From NCBI GenBank assembly GCA_964527925.1, contig CAZGQO010000005.1:1-64000 (forward strand): DNA of 64,000 nucleotides. Direction: 5' to 3'. Positions within the stretch are counted from its first letter, which is position 1, and each line of letters opens with the position of its first letter. The position numbers were made by a program, and so were the translations under genes. Source of the DNA: Ch128b sp964527925 (GTDB lineage Bacteria > Bacteroidota > Ignavibacteria > Ch128b). Below, piece after piece: positions 15,780 through 25,153 of this stretch. The notes under the pieces are model-generated. The model was not told where the DNA came from and made no database searches. It was given only the letters and a program-made list of their open reading frames with translations.

Positions 15780-16931
15780 ATGGAACAAAGCAAACATCAA
15801 GAGAAAAAAATTATTGGATTATTTGCAATTTCATCTTTTCTGAATGACCTTGGCTCTGATATAATTTACCCCATTTGGCCTGTATTTTTAACGCAATACT
15901 TAAAGGCAAGTATGTCAGTTGTTGGATTCATTGATGGAATTGGAGATGCAATTGTTTCATTATCTCAAGCGTTTTCCGGGTTTCTATCTGATAAATTTCA
16001 AAAACGGAAGATTTTTATCTGGCTTGGTTATTTGATTGGAGGAATATCAAGAATAGGTTATGCGTTATCAAAAACATATCATCCAGTTATATTTTTTAGA
16101 ATTCTGGATAGATCTGGAAAAATTAGAAGTGCACCACGAGATGCATACATTGCTGATGTTTCCTCACCCGAAAATCGAGGGAAAAATTTTGGAATCTTGA
16201 GAAGTATGGATAACCTCGGTGCACTTTTGGGTATTTTGATTTGCTTATTACTATTCCCGGTCATTGGTTATAAAAATCTTTTTATGCTTGCTGCAATTCC
16301 TTCACTTGTTGGTGCAGGTTTATTATTGTTTTTTTTGAAAGAAGAAAAAGTTCAGGAAAGAGTTTTCAAAGGATTTTCATTAAAAACTCTTAACAAGAAT
16401 CTTAAAATTTTGTTCTTTGTTAGTTTGATATTTGCTTTAGGAAATTTCAGTTATTCTTTTTTATTGGTTTTTGCCAATATGAAAGGCTTTCCTATCTATT
16501 CCTTACCAATTTTATATCTGATTTTTACATTCATAGCTTCGGTGTTCTCTTTTTATTTTGGAAAACTTTCAGATAAAATAGGCAGAAAAAAAGTATTGAT
16601 AATTGCTCTGGCTTTCTGGATGATAACGATATTAATTTTACTCACTTCACATCAATTTGCCGGGTTTTTGGTCACATTCATCTTTTATGGATTGCACAAA
16701 GCTGCTTTTGAACCGGTTCATAAAACTTTCATAGCAGAATTATCGCCAACAGAATATCGATCAAGTTTGCTTGGTGGATTTCAAATGGTAATTGGACTTT
16801 TTGCTTTCCCAGCTTCTTTTTTGGCTGGAGTCTTATGGGATAAAATAGATATAGTTGCACCATTTTATTTATCAATTATTCTAACTTTAATTTCATTAAT
16901 ATTAATAATGTTCATCAAGGAAAGTAGGTAA
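15780..16931 (+). CDS. MFS transporter
   Basis: A 383-residue integral membrane protein with about twelve hydrophobic segments. Between segments 2 and 3 it shows GFLSDKFQKRK, the classic MFS loop motif, echoed in the second half by GKLSDKIGRKK. The stretch RSGKIRSAPRDAYIADVS matches the subfamily of MFS exporters with DRxGKGxRxAPRDAL. The substrate is unknown; relatives are annotated as drug or small-molecule exporters. It is divergent from the metal ATPase operon across a 59-base gap, and the SRPBCC gene starts four bases after its stop, so these two are co-transcribed. Confidence 0.9.
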   Translation: MEQSKHQEKKIIGLFAISSFLNDLGSDIIYPIWPVFLTQYLKASMSVVGFIDGIGDAIVSLSQAFSGFLSDKFQKRKIFIWLGYLIGGISRIGYALSKTYHPVIFFRILDRSGKIRSAPRDAYIADVSSPENRGKNFGILRSMDNLGALLGILICLLLFPVIGYKNLFMLAAIPSLVGAGLLLFFLKEEKVQERVFKGFSLKTLNKNLKILFFVSLIFALGNFSYSFLLVFANMKGFPIYSLPILYLIFTFIASVFSFYFGKLSDKIGRKKVLIIALAFWMITILILLTSHQFAGFLVTFIFYGLHKAAFEPVHKTFIAELSPTEYRSSLLGGFQMVIGLFAFPASFLAGVLWDKIDIVAPFYLSIILTLISLILIMFIKESR

Positions 16932-16934
16932 AGT

Positions 16935-17441
16935 ATGAGAACTATATCGTCGTTAGATCAAAAAATTTTGAATTTCAAAATTGAACAAGTTTTTGATGTC
17001 ATTTCTGATTTTTCAACTTATAATGAATGGTTTCCAAAGTCAGTGAAACTTGAACTTTTAAATTCGCAGACGGAAAAAATTGGATCTTTAATTAAAATTT
17101 CAATTGGGATTGTAAGTTTTCAATGCGAGTTGATGAAAATTAATAATAATAAAGAAATTATTGTACATTATAGTGGTGCTTATGAAGGCAATGGAATCTG
17201 GTATTTTCTTGAAACTGGCAAGGGCACAAAATTGATGTACGAAATAGATCTTGAAATCAAAAATCCAATTGTTAGATTTCTCTCGCTTTTCATTAATGTG
17301 GCTGGAATACATTCAAAAATGATGAGCAATTTATTTCAAGGATTGGAAAAATATTTAGACAAAATTTACAATGGTGGCTCCGATAGTCTCGATAATCTTA
17401 GCAACACACAACCAAAAATATTTTCTATCTCGAGCAATTGA
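16935..17441 (+). CDS. SRPBCC (START/polyketide-cyclase-like) protein
   Basis: A 168-residue protein whose first 145 residues fit the SRPBCC lipid/polyketide-binding fold: an early FDVISDFSTYNEWFP helix, central beta strands (KGTKLMYEIDLEI) and a long final helix MMSNLFQGLEKYLDKIYNG. The last 20 residues are unlike the family end and overlap the next gene out of frame by 71 bases, suggesting that the original stop was lost. It may bind a hydrophobic ligand or help with cell-envelope lipids; nothing more specific can be read. It lies in an operon with a transporter, a glycosyltransferase and a phospholipid-type transferase. Confidence 0.8.
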   Translation: MRTISSLDQKILNFKIEQVFDVISDFSTYNEWFPKSVKLELLNSQTEKIGSLIKISIGIVSFQCELMKINNNKEIIVHYSGAYEGNGIWYFLETGKGTKLMYEIDLEIKNPIVRFLSLFINVAGIHSKMMSNLFQGLEKYLDKIYNGGSDSLDNLSNTQPKIFSISSN

Positions 17442-17967
17442 TTCTGTCTTGAATCAAACAACGATGAGATGGGAATTATTGATTATAGATGAAGGAAGTG
17501 ATGACGGGACTCAAAATTTTGTAAAAAAGTATTTTCTAATTAATAAGAGGATTCGATATTTCAGAAGAACTTTTAATGGTTTAATCTCTGCACGGAATTT
17601 TGGAATCAAAAACGCAACAGGTTCATACATAACCTTTATTAATCCATTGGATGAATTTAAGACCAATCACATTGAATTGAGATTAAATTTCATGGAAGAA
17701 AATCGAGAAGTTGATTTACTTGTTGGTTCAATCGATTACGAAATATTAAAGAGTGAAGACCCAGATTATTACGAGAAGATTGCAAAAAGCGATGATAAAA
17801 ATTCAATCATAAGTACTTCAGTGCTTTTTGGGAGAAGAAAAGTTTTTGAACTCTTAAATGGTTTTCAAGATGTAGAATTTGCTGAAACTGATTTTATTGT
17901 TCGTTCACTGGATTATTTTAAGATTCAAAAAATTGATTATCCCACATACATCATTCACCTAAAATAA
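17371..17967 (+). CDS. small family 2 glycosyltransferase
   Basis: A 198-residue GT-A protein. The start PIVSIILATHNQKYFLSRAI and WELLIIDEGSDDGT are classic GT2 nucleotide-binding motifs. The metal-binding DxD region reads FINPLDEF, where the usual first Asp is replaced by Asn, so metal binding may be altered. There are no membrane segments. It is short for the family, ending soon after the catalytic domain. The gene begins 71 bases inside the SRPBCC gene in another frame and is followed after 9 bases by the CDP-alcohol transferase, suggesting a small glycolipid or head-group pathway. Activity is uncertain because of the altered DxD. Confidence 0.8.
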   Translation: MVAPIVSIILATHNQKYFLSRAIDSVLNQTTMRWELLIIDEGSDDGTQNFVKKYFLINKRIRYFRRTFNGLISARNFGIKNATGSYITFINPLDEFKTNHIELRLNFMEENREVDLLVGSIDYEILKSEDPDYYEKIAKSDDKNSIISTSVLFGRRKVFELLNGFQDVEFAETDFIVRSLDYFKIQKIDYPTYIIHLK

Positions 17968-17976
17968 TTTTATTTT

Positions 17977-18756
17977 ATGGATAAACTTCCAGCAGATCAA
18001 AAATTTTTTGATGTTTCTGATTACAGCAGATATTTTTCTCGATTGCTGGTTCAAGCAGTCAAGAATTCAAAAATCTCACCTTTATTTTTTACAACCTTAT
18101 CTTTGTTTAGTGGAACAGCTGCATCAATTCTGATTTATTTTGATTTGCTTCCTGTTTTGAGTACATTCTTGATTTTACTCAAAAGTTTTTTCGACGCTGT
18201 TGATGGTGAGTTGGCAAGAGCAAGAAATCGACCTTCACTTGTTGGAAGATTTTATGATTCTGTTGTTGATTTTTTCGTAAATGTATTTCTGTTTCTAAGT
18301 CTGTTTTTACGATTCGAATTTTCTTTAATGAAGTTTATTGCTGTTGTGATTGTCTTTCATCTTCAAGGGAGTGTTTATAATTATTATTATGTACTTAAGC
18401 GACATAAATCAGGCGGTGATAAGACGAGCAAAATAGATGAAAGAAAAATTGAAAATATTTATCCCTGGGATAATCCTTTCTGGTTGAAAGTTCTTCACCG
18501 TTTATACATTCTAATTTATTATTGGGAGGATTTACTGGTTCAATCTTTTGATAAGGCGGCATTAAAACTTCAAAATATCCCGAATAATTTTATGACTCTT
18601 GTTTCAATCTTAGGTCTTGGTACACAATTATTATTCATCTCGATTTTTATTCTTTTGAATCTGGAAAACCTGATAGTAGATTTTTTCATTTATTATTATT
18701 CAGCAATAGCTGTACTGATTATTTTCTCAAGAAAAATTTTTTTGAAGGGTGATTAA
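17977..18756 (+). CDS. CDP-alcohol phosphatidyltransferase family protein
   Basis: A 259-residue membrane protein. Residues about 76-99 carry the complete family signature DGx2ARx8Gx3Dx3D (DG-EL-AR...G-RFY-D-SVV-D), which binds CDP and metal. Several hydrophobic segments flank it. Enzymes of this family join a CDP-activated alcohol to a second alcohol to make phospholipids such as PG, PI or inositol-phosphate lipids; the acceptor cannot be read from the sequence. Last gene of the plus-strand run starting with the MFS transporter. It converges on the large signalling/polysaccharide operon. Confidence 0.9.
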   Translation: MDKLPADQKFFDVSDYSRYFSRLLVQAVKNSKISPLFFTTLSLFSGTAASILIYFDLLPVLSTFLILLKSFFDAVDGELARARNRPSLVGRFYDSVVDFFVNVFLFLSLFLRFEFSLMKFIAVVIVFHLQGSVYNYYYVLKRHKSGGDKTSKIDERKIENIYPWDNPFWLKVLHRLYILIYYWEDLLVQSFDKAALKLQNIPNNFMTLVSILGLGTQLLFISIFILLNLENLIVDFFIYYYSAIAVLIIFSRKIFLKGD

Positions 18757-18762
18757 TAAAAA

Positions 18763-18784
18763 TCAAATCTGAAGATTTATTTTT
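18763..18784 (+). terminator. weak terminator-like hairpin
   Basis: AAATC and GATTT arms around TGAA are followed by ATTTTTT. The stem is only five base pairs, so this is a weak candidate for ending the run that finishes at 18756. Confidence 0.3.
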
Positions 18785-18824
18785 TAAGTCAAGATATTTC
18801 GTAAACAGTTTGCTGGTTTGAGAA

Positions 18825-20384
18825 TTAACTTATTCGTTTAATCCACAAAGCAGTTGTATCGTCATCGAGTTTCATATTTGTAAATTTAAGTAATCTTTCT
18901 TTCAAGGATTTAAGAAAAGAATCACCTTGATAATTCAAAAAGAGTTCGTTTAGTCTTGTATGTCCAAATTGTTCTCCATTTTCATTCTTCGCTTCAACAA
19001 CACCATCTGTAAAAATAGCTAACTCGTCATTTATATCTAGTTTAATTGTTACATCTTCATACTCACTATCTTCAATAAAACCAAGTAATAATCCTTCTGA
19101 CACAATTCGCATTACTTCATCTGTTTTTGATTTTTTAATAAGGAGTGGTAGGTCACCCGCACCTGTGTATTTAATTTCGTTTGTCAATGTATTGATAACA
19201 ATCAAAGAAAGAGTTGCAAATATTTCTGAAATTTTAGCGTCCTGATAAATTGTTTTATTTAATCTTGTCATAATTCGGGCAGGTGAGTGTTCTTCACCAG
19301 ATTGAGCTACAAATCTAATCGCACTTCTGATATACCCTGCATATGCAAAGGCGAAATACCAGGCTCCCCATTTTTTACCCATCACATCACCAAATGCGAT
19401 TGCGAAAGTGTCTGAAGATAATTTTATGTAATCGAGAAAATCACCGCCTGGAATTCCCTGATATGTTTGATGCCATTGTTCAATCAAATAGCCGTCAAGC
19501 TTTGGTGGACTATCCGGGACGACTTTGAGTTTAATGGTTTCAGCTGCGTGCTGTAATTCATCGACAACTTTTTTTCTCTCTTTTTGAAGTGAATCAACTA
19601 TTGCTTTTACTTTAGCTGTAATGATGCTAATCCCCGCTGTTTTTAAAACATAATCATAAACTCCAAACTCGTAACCTTTTAAGATATCAGCTTCTTCATT
19701 TTTTGATGTTAAAAAAACAAATGGGATAGTTTTGAGTTCTTTATCAGCGTTCAAAAGATTTTTTAATTCAAATCCATCTGCCTCAGGCATTAAAATATCG
19801 GATAGAATCAAATCAGGCTTAAATTCTTTTGCTATGTTAAATCCATCAAAAGCATTGTGAGCAACTTTTACTTCGAAATCGTTTTTCTCCAGAGCGGAAG
19901 ACAAAATTTTTGTTAAAACTTTATCATCATCAACAATTAGAATTTTTGGTTTAGCCGCCTGAGTAATTTCTTCAATGATTTTCTTTGCACCGTAACCTTT
20001 ATAAATTTCAGAACGTTTGAGGAGTGAACGAATTTTTAATAACAGTTCATCAAGAACAAAAGGCTTTGTAATATAATCATCTGCTCCAAGAGCAACAGCA
20101 CGTTCTTTATCAGCAAGAGAACTTTTTGCTGAGACAAAAATAAATGGCAAAGCTTTATATTTTTCCTGAGAACGAACTTTTTCACAAAATGTGAATCCAT
20201 CCATTCCACTCATCATAATATCACAAAGAACTAAATCAGGTGTAGTTTTTTCAAGATGCTGAAAAGCTTCATCGGGACCATCTGCTAAAATGACATCGTA
20301 ACCGGCTTTTTTTAGATTAAAGCCAATTAGTTTGCGCATTGCAACGTCATCATCAATTACAAGTATTTGCTTTGGTTGATCCAT
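18825..20384 (-). CDS. receiver-receiver-PP2C (SpoIIE-type) phosphatase response regulator
   Basis: A 519-residue cytoplasmic protein. Receiver 1 (about 5-122) has phosphoacceptor D55 and K107 in ITKPF. Receiver 2 (about 146-265) has D196, but K248 is followed by Thr instead of Pro. A short coiled linker leads to a PP2C/SpoIIE-like Ser/Thr phosphatase (about 285-519) with GGDFLDY, FGDVMGKKWGA, FTDGVVEA and DDTTALW, the metal-binding acidic set. Such proteins dephosphorylate STAS-domain anti-sigma antagonists; a STAS gene lies two genes upstream in the same operon. It is the last gene of the operon, 2 bases after the fusion gene. Confidence 0.93.
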   Translation of the reverse strand: MDQPKQILVIDDDVAMRKLIGFNLKKAGYDVILADGPDEAFQHLEKTTPDLVLCDIMMSGMDGFTFCEKVRSQEKYKALPFIFVSAKSSLADKERAVALGADDYITKPFVLDELLLKIRSLLKRSEIYKGYGAKKIIEEITQAAKPKILIVDDDKVLTKILSSALEKNDFEVKVAHNAFDGFNIAKEFKPDLILSDILMPEADGFELKNLLNADKELKTIPFVFLTSKNEEADILKGYEFGVYDYVLKTAGISIITAKVKAIVDSLQKERKKVVDELQHAAETIKLKVVPDSPPKLDGYLIEQWHQTYQGIPGGDFLDYIKLSSDTFAIAFGDVMGKKWGAWYFAFAYAGYIRSAIRFVAQSGEEHSPARIMTRLNKTIYQDAKISEIFATLSLIVINTLTNEIKYTGAGDLPLLIKKSKTDEVMRIVSEGLLLGFIEDSEYEDVTIKLDINDELAIFTDGVVEAKNENGEQFGHTRLNELFLNYQGDSFLKSLKERLLKFTNMKLDDDTTALWIKRIS

Positions 20385-20386
20385 CC

Positions 20387-22153
20387 TTAATACGCACCTT
20401 TTCTTTTAATTACCGATTTGATTGTATCCAAAATTAGTGAAATGTAACCTTTTACTGAATCTGTTTTTACGTATTCACCAAGCCTCTCTCTGATCTTTTT
20501 ATCTTCAATAAAACCTATTGATTGAACAGTATCGTGAATTGTTCTTTCTTCTGCAGTTAATTCAGATCTTCCTCTTGATTGCCAGTAACCTGCAAGACCA
20601 AGTCGTCCTTTAAAACGAGCAATGGCTAAATCTTTTGTTGATGGAAGTGATTTTGAAATTCCTTTTTCTTTTAATTCAATCGCTTCTTCAGGTGGAAGTC
20701 CCCAGATTCCAACCAGACTCAAATCTCCCAAAAGTACATTGAAAAGAAGTGGAATTTCATCGAGACTTGATTTTCTTAAAAATTTTCCAACACGAGTTAC
20801 TCGAGGATCTTCTTTTGCTTTGAAATAAGGACCTTCATCATAAACATTTAGAGTTGATGGCTTTTCTTTTTCATTAATCGTGTGTTTCATTGTTCGGAAT
20901 TTCAGGTAGTAAACAATTTTTTCTGGTTCATATTTGTACCATTTATCTGTTTTTTCAATTAGTTCAGGTTGTTTAATTCTTTTTGATTTAAAAAGGATTG
21001 CTCCTGGTGAATCAATTTTAATTGCAATCGCAATTAAAAGCATTAATGGAGAAAGCAGAATAATTCCTATAAGCGATAGAAGGATATCAAGTAATCGGAA
21101 AGAAAACTTTTTGATTTTATCTTTGAGCATGTCTTTGTTGGTTGAAGAAAGAATGAATTCATCAGTCACATAAATTCCAAAATCACTCAGGGTATTAATG
21201 CATAAATTTTTATATACGATTGAATTGATAATTTCGACATTCTTTCCAATGTATGAGTTATTCAAAATCAATGAATTCGAGATTGTTGTTCCTGAATCAA
21301 TAAACACTTCATCTCCAATTACAGCAGAACCTTTGATATTCACATTTTTTTTGATTTCCGAGTTTTCACCTAAAAATATTGGATAGGTGAGATTTTCAAT
21401 TACATCTTTTGAAATGTTGGAAATGTTTCCAAAGATTAATTTGTTTTCAGTTGTGGAAAGAATATTTAAGGCACGCAGATTAACATTCAGCAGATCTTTT
21501 GGATATTCAATTTTGAAATACTCTCCATTTATTAGATAAGCGTAAGATTTGAGTTCTTTTTCACAGACAAGTTTGAGTAAATCTTCCTCAAATGAGAAAT
21601 AACTTCTTGGAATGTAATTCAGAATTTCCATTTCAACGAGAAAGATTCCTGCTGGAATATATGGAGATTCACATCTTTTATTTCGGTATCGATATTTTAT
21701 TATTCTTGAATTATGATTGAAATAAATTTCATTAATGTTCGGATATTTTTCATTATGAATAACTGCATAACTGAGTATGCTTTTTTTCTGTTTGTGGAAA
21801 TAATAGAAATCGCTGAGGTCGATATTTGCAAAACAATTTCCGTAATGCACAAGCACCGTATCATTAAAATAACTTTCAACTCTTTTAATTGCACCAGCAG
21901 TACCAACTAAATCTCTTTCTAACGAGTAACATATTTTGATATCGAAATTTTCACCATCACCAAGATATGAATCAATTATTTCAGGTAAATGATGAAGATT
22001 AATCTTGATTTCGTTAATTCCGAATTTTTTGAAATGTTCAATTATATAAACGATGAGAGGTTTATTTAAGATAGGAAGCATTGGTGCAGGAATTTCATTA
22101 GAAAGTGGTAGAAGTCTTCTACCAATTCCCGCACCAAGAATGAATCCTTTCAT
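20387..22153 (-). CDS. fusion of nucleotidyltransferase-like domain, hexapeptide repeats and sugar-phosphate transferase
   Basis: A 588-residue protein of three parts. Residues 1-230 resemble a sugar-nucleotide pyrophosphorylase (MKGFILGAGIGRRLLPLS, MLPILNKPLIVYIIEHF), but the usual GTR is GRR and the catalytic PK lysine is Ala (IPAPMLPI). Residues about 250-335 look like a left-handed beta-helix with hexapeptide repeats. Residues about 355-588 are a bacterial sugar transferase (WbaP/WcaJ type): membrane helix LLDILLSLIGIILLSPL, then KFRTM and DPRVTRVGKFLRKSSLDEIP. The C-terminal part would put the first sugar phosphate on undecaprenyl phosphate. The usual VGPRP is replaced by VGIWGLPP. It lies between STAS and PP2C genes. 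Confidence 0.88.
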   Translation of the reverse strand: MKGFILGAGIGRRLLPLSNEIPAPMLPILNKPLIVYIIEHFKKFGINEIKINLHHLPEIIDSYLGDGENFDIKICYSLERDLVGTAGAIKRVESYFNDTVLVHYGNCFANIDLSDFYYFHKQKKSILSYAVIHNEKYPNINEIYFNHNSRIIKYRYRNKRCESPYIPAGIFLVEMEILNYIPRSYFSFEEDLLKLVCEKELKSYAYLINGEYFKIEYPKDLLNVNLRALNILSTTENKLIFGNISNISKDVIENLTYPIFLGENSEIKKNVNIKGSAVIGDEVFIDSGTTISNSLILNNSYIGKNVEIINSIVYKNLCINTLSDFGIYVTDEFILSSTNKDMLKDKIKKFSFRLLDILLSLIGIILLSPLMLLIAIAIKIDSPGAILFKSKRIKQPELIEKTDKWYKYEPEKIVYYLKFRTMKHTINEKEKPSTLNVYDEGPYFKAKEDPRVTRVGKFLRKSSLDEIPLLFNVLLGDLSLVGIWGLPPEEAIELKEKGISKSLPSTKDLAIARFKGRLGLAGYWQSRGRSELTAEERTIHDTVQSIGFIEDKKIRERLGEYVKTDSVKGYISLILDTIKSVIKRKGAY

Positions 22154-22155
22154 TT

Positions 22156-22494
22156 TTATTCGAAACTCTTGACAGCATCATTCACATTATCGTAGCTATC
22201 AAAAACTTTATGCATTCTTGTTAATTCCATCATGGAACGAACAGCAGGACGAAAACCAACAAGCTTAATATCTCCGCCAACTTGAGTCATTCTTTTTAAT
22301 CCAACTACCAACCCACCAAGAAAAGTTGAATCGACAAAATCACATTGTGAAAAGTCAACTACAATTTTTCTTTCACCTTTTTCAATGGCGTTAAAAAGCA
22401 ATTGTTTGAATGATTCAGCTTCTTGAAGAGTTGCTCTTGCAAGGTTTACACCTATTACAAGAACATTACCATGTTTTTGTTCGACAAAGTTCAT
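22156..22494 (-). CDS. STAS-domain protein (anti-sigma factor antagonist type)
   Basis: A 112-residue single STAS domain like SpoIIAA/RsbV. The phosphorylatable serine is S56 in CDFVDSTFLGGLV, the conserved position. Start at ATG 22494, preceded by AGAGG at five bases; an in-frame GTG two codons earlier is the alternative. Partner-switching proteins of this type are phosphorylated by a HATPase kinase and dephosphorylated by a PP2C phosphatase, and a PP2C regulator is encoded at the end of the same operon. No RsbW-type kinase is visible nearby. In this setting it may control polysaccharide assembly rather than a sigma factor. Confidence 0.93.
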   Translation of the reverse strand: MNFVEQKHGNVLVIGVNLARATLQEAESFKQLLFNAIEKGERKIVVDFSQCDFVDSTFLGGLVVGLKRMTQVGGDIKLVGFRPAVRSMMELTRMHKVFDSYDNVNDAVKSFE

Positions 22495-22512
22495 AGACAC
22501 CTCTATTTGTTG

Positions 22513-23760
22513 TTAATTTTCCCTTTCAACTTTTTTCCAGATGTTTGTTTTTTTGTTGAAAGGATATGCAAAGATTGCTGTTACTGAAGCAAAATTCATT
22601 AAGATATATGAAAAAATCAAATTAAAATAAAAAATCTTGGTTTTTAACAATTCAGCAATTAATCCTATTAATGCCGAACCGTAAACAAATGATTGGGCGT
22701 ATAAACAAAATTTGAAAAATGGATTAATTGAATTGTTATACAATAAAAGGTTGGAAATAAAAAGGGTTATTAGTGATAGTGGTGCAAGAGTCCATCTTAA
22801 AATTCTATGACTTATAAACTGGAAAGAAAGAAATTTGTACTTTCTGATATCAAAAAGATTTTTCAACAAAAAAATTGATTGTAATCCACCAGTTGAAATT
22901 CTAAGTCTTCGTATAAAATCATCAAAGATTGCTTTTGAAGCATACTCGAACGCATAAGCTTTAGGTTCGTAGATAACTCGATATCCTTTTGATGCTATGT
23001 TCATCGTTAAAATTAGATCTTCATTGATAGTATTTTCAGGTAATGAAACATAAAGAGATTTTCTAATTGCAAAAATTTCACCAGCTGCACCCACAATTGA
23101 AAAAATTTCTGAATCAAGTTTTTTTAAAAACGATTCATATTTCCAGTAAAGTCCTTCAGCTATTAATTCGTTATTTTTTGAAACAACTCGTTTTTCACCA
23201 GCAACGCATCCGACTTTTTCAAATTGAAATGGTTGAACTAAATATTTAATTGCATCTTTATTATACATTGCATTGGCATCTGAAAAAACAATAATTGAGC
23301 CTTTAGTTTCATTGATAACTCGTTTTATTGCATTGAGCTTCCCTTTTCTCTCTTCCTGATGAAATAATTTTATGAAATTAAATTTGTCTGAATATGATTT
23401 TACAATTTCTGGTGTTCTATCTGTTGATCCATCAGTTACAAATAGAAATTCAATTTTATCAACTGGATAATTCAGTTCGAGACAATTTTGGATTTTTTTT
23501 TCAATTACATCTTCTTCGTTGTAAGCTGCTACAATCATCGAAACAAATGGATAAAATTCTTTTTGAGTGTACCTCTGGTCGAATACTTTGAAACCACTTA
23601 AATCTGGATTAAGATAAACTTTACCTGCATCTTCAGGTATCCGTATAAAATACCTGATCCATTCTGTTTTAAAGATTAAGTACATAATTAAGGGATAACC
23701 TAAGTAGGTATAAAATAAAACGAAAGCTGAAATCCAGAAGACCAATTCATGGAAACTCAT
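22513..23760 (-). CDS. membrane family 2 glycosyltransferase
   Basis: A 415-residue processive-type GT2. An N-terminal membrane helix (ELVFWISAFVLFYTYLGYPL) precedes the cytoplasmic GT-A domain with MIVAAYNEEDVIEKKI, TDGSTDRT, the DxD-type FSDANAMY and a conserved acidic NEDLILTM. The acceptor motif is RRLRISTGGLQ rather than QxxRW. Three or four C-terminal membrane segments follow. It probably extends or exports a polysaccharide. The start overlaps the stop of the sigma-54 regulator by four bases, tying it to the regulatory genes. Confidence 0.9.
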   Translation of the reverse strand: MSFHELVFWISAFVLFYTYLGYPLIMYLIFKTEWIRYFIRIPEDAGKVYLNPDLSGFKVFDQRYTQKEFYPFVSMIVAAYNEEDVIEKKIQNCLELNYPVDKIEFLFVTDGSTDRTPEIVKSYSDKFNFIKLFHQEERKGKLNAIKRVINETKGSIIVFSDANAMYNKDAIKYLVQPFQFEKVGCVAGEKRVVSKNNELIAEGLYWKYESFLKKLDSEIFSIVGAAGEIFAIRKSLYVSLPENTINEDLILTMNIASKGYRVIYEPKAYAFEYASKAIFDDFIRRLRISTGGLQSIFLLKNLFDIRKYKFLSFQFISHRILRWTLAPLSLITLFISNLLLYNNSINPFFKFCLYAQSFVYGSALIGLIAELLKTKIFYFNLIFSYILMNFASVTAIFAYPFNKKTNIWKKVEREN

Positions 23761-25151
23761 TCAATTTTATCTGATTTTATTTTGTATTGTTTTATCATTC
23801 TATAGATTGTCGCTCTTCCAATTTTAAGTTTTCGTGCTGCTTCCTGAATATTGCCTTTTGTTACTCTAAGTGCAAGACGGAGAGCATTTTCTTTAACTTT
23901 TTCGAGAGGAATGATTTCGTGAGTTTCGGATGCATCGAATTTGTCTGACGATATAGAAATTATTTCTGGAATATAAGCTTGAAGTGAAAGAGGCAAATCT
24001 TTGATTCGAATTTTGTTTTCATCACAAATCAGCACTGCTCTTTGAATTACATTTTCAAGTTCTCGAACATTTCCTGGCCATGGATATTTTAAGAAAATCT
24101 CAACAACTTCCTTGGTTAAACTCGGAGTTTGAACATTGGCTTCTTCAGAAAATTTTTTGACGAAATGTTCAGCAAGAACTATTATATCACCTTTCCTTTC
24201 GCGTAAAGGCGGTACAAGAATAGGGAAAGTTGATAATCGATAGTAAAGATCTTCTCTAAATAATTTTCGTTCGACTTCTTTTTTCAAATCTTTATTTGTT
24301 GCTGATATAATTCGAGCATCAGTTGTTATGGGTTCATTTCCTCCGACTCTTTCAAAAGTTTTATCCTGAATAACTCTTAACAATTTTGCTTGAAGACTTA
24401 ATTCAAGTTCACCAATTTCATCGAGAAAGATTGTCCCGCCATTTGCAAGTTCAAACTTTCCAATTTTTCTTTGAAATGCACCAGTGAATGCACCTTTTTC
24501 ATGACCGAAGAGTTCACTCTCAAGCAAATCTTTTGGAATGGATGCACAGTTAACAACTACAAATGGTTTATCTTTACGATTGCTGTTTGCATGAATTGCA
24601 CGGGCGATTAGTTCTTTACCAGTTCCACTTTCACCATAAATCAGAACATTAACATTTGTGTTTAGAACTTTTTTCATAAGCTTGAAAACTTCTTGCATTT
24701 TATCATCAATGGCGATAATGTTATCGAATTGATAGATTCTCTGATTTTCTTCTCTTAACCTTGTTAATTCTTTCTGAAGGTCGTGATTTTTAATTGCGTT
24801 TCGAATTGCTATTTCAAGCTTGGTTAAATCGACAGGTTTAGTGAAATAATCAAAAGCTCCGAGTTTTAATGTTTCAATGGCGATTTCGATATTGCCCTGA
24901 GCAGAAAGCATGATAACAGGTAATTCGGGAGATTTTGATTTAATATGTTTCAGTAATTTGACTCCATCCATTTCTCCAGGAAGCATAATATCGAGTAAAA
25001 CAAGGTCTGGATCTTCACCTTCATAATTTAAATATTCACTGGAAGAATTGAATACCTTTAATCGATATTTCCACCTTTCAACTATCCAGTGTTCCATTAA
25101 TCTTGTAAAATTTGCTTCGTCATCAATTAAAAAAATTAGTTTTCTTTCCAT
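23757..25151 (-). CDS. NtrC-family sigma-54-dependent response regulator
   Basis: A 464-residue activator. Receiver domain 1-125 with phosphoacceptor D54 (LVLLDIMLPG) and FTKPVD; AAA+ domain about 140-385 with Walker A GESGTGKE, sigma-54 contact loop GAFTGA, Walker B GGTIFLDEIGE; Fis-type helix-turn-helix at the end (GNIQEAARKLKIGRATIYRM). It would activate sigma-54 promoters after phosphorylation. ATG 25151 is preferred over the GTG two codons upstream, which overlaps the receiver gene. Together with the adjacent kinase and receiver it forms the regulatory core of the operon. Confidence 0.94.
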   Translation of the reverse strand: MERKLIFLIDDEANFTRLMEHWIVERWKYRLKVFNSSSEYLNYEGEDPDLVLLDIMLPGEMDGVKLLKHIKSKSPELPVIMLSAQGNIEIAIETLKLGAFDYFTKPVDLTKLEIAIRNAIKNHDLQKELTRLREENQRIYQFDNIIAIDDKMQEVFKLMKKVLNTNVNVLIYGESGTGKELIARAIHANSNRKDKPFVVVNCASIPKDLLESELFGHEKGAFTGAFQRKIGKFELANGGTIFLDEIGELELSLQAKLLRVIQDKTFERVGGNEPITTDARIISATNKDLKKEVERKLFREDLYYRLSTFPILVPPLRERKGDIIVLAEHFVKKFSEEANVQTPSLTKEVVEIFLKYPWPGNVRELENVIQRAVLICDENKIRIKDLPLSLQAYIPEIISISSDKFDASETHEIIPLEKVKENALRLALRVTKGNIQEAARKLKIGRATIYRMIKQYKIKSDKIE

Positions 25152-25153
25152 GA

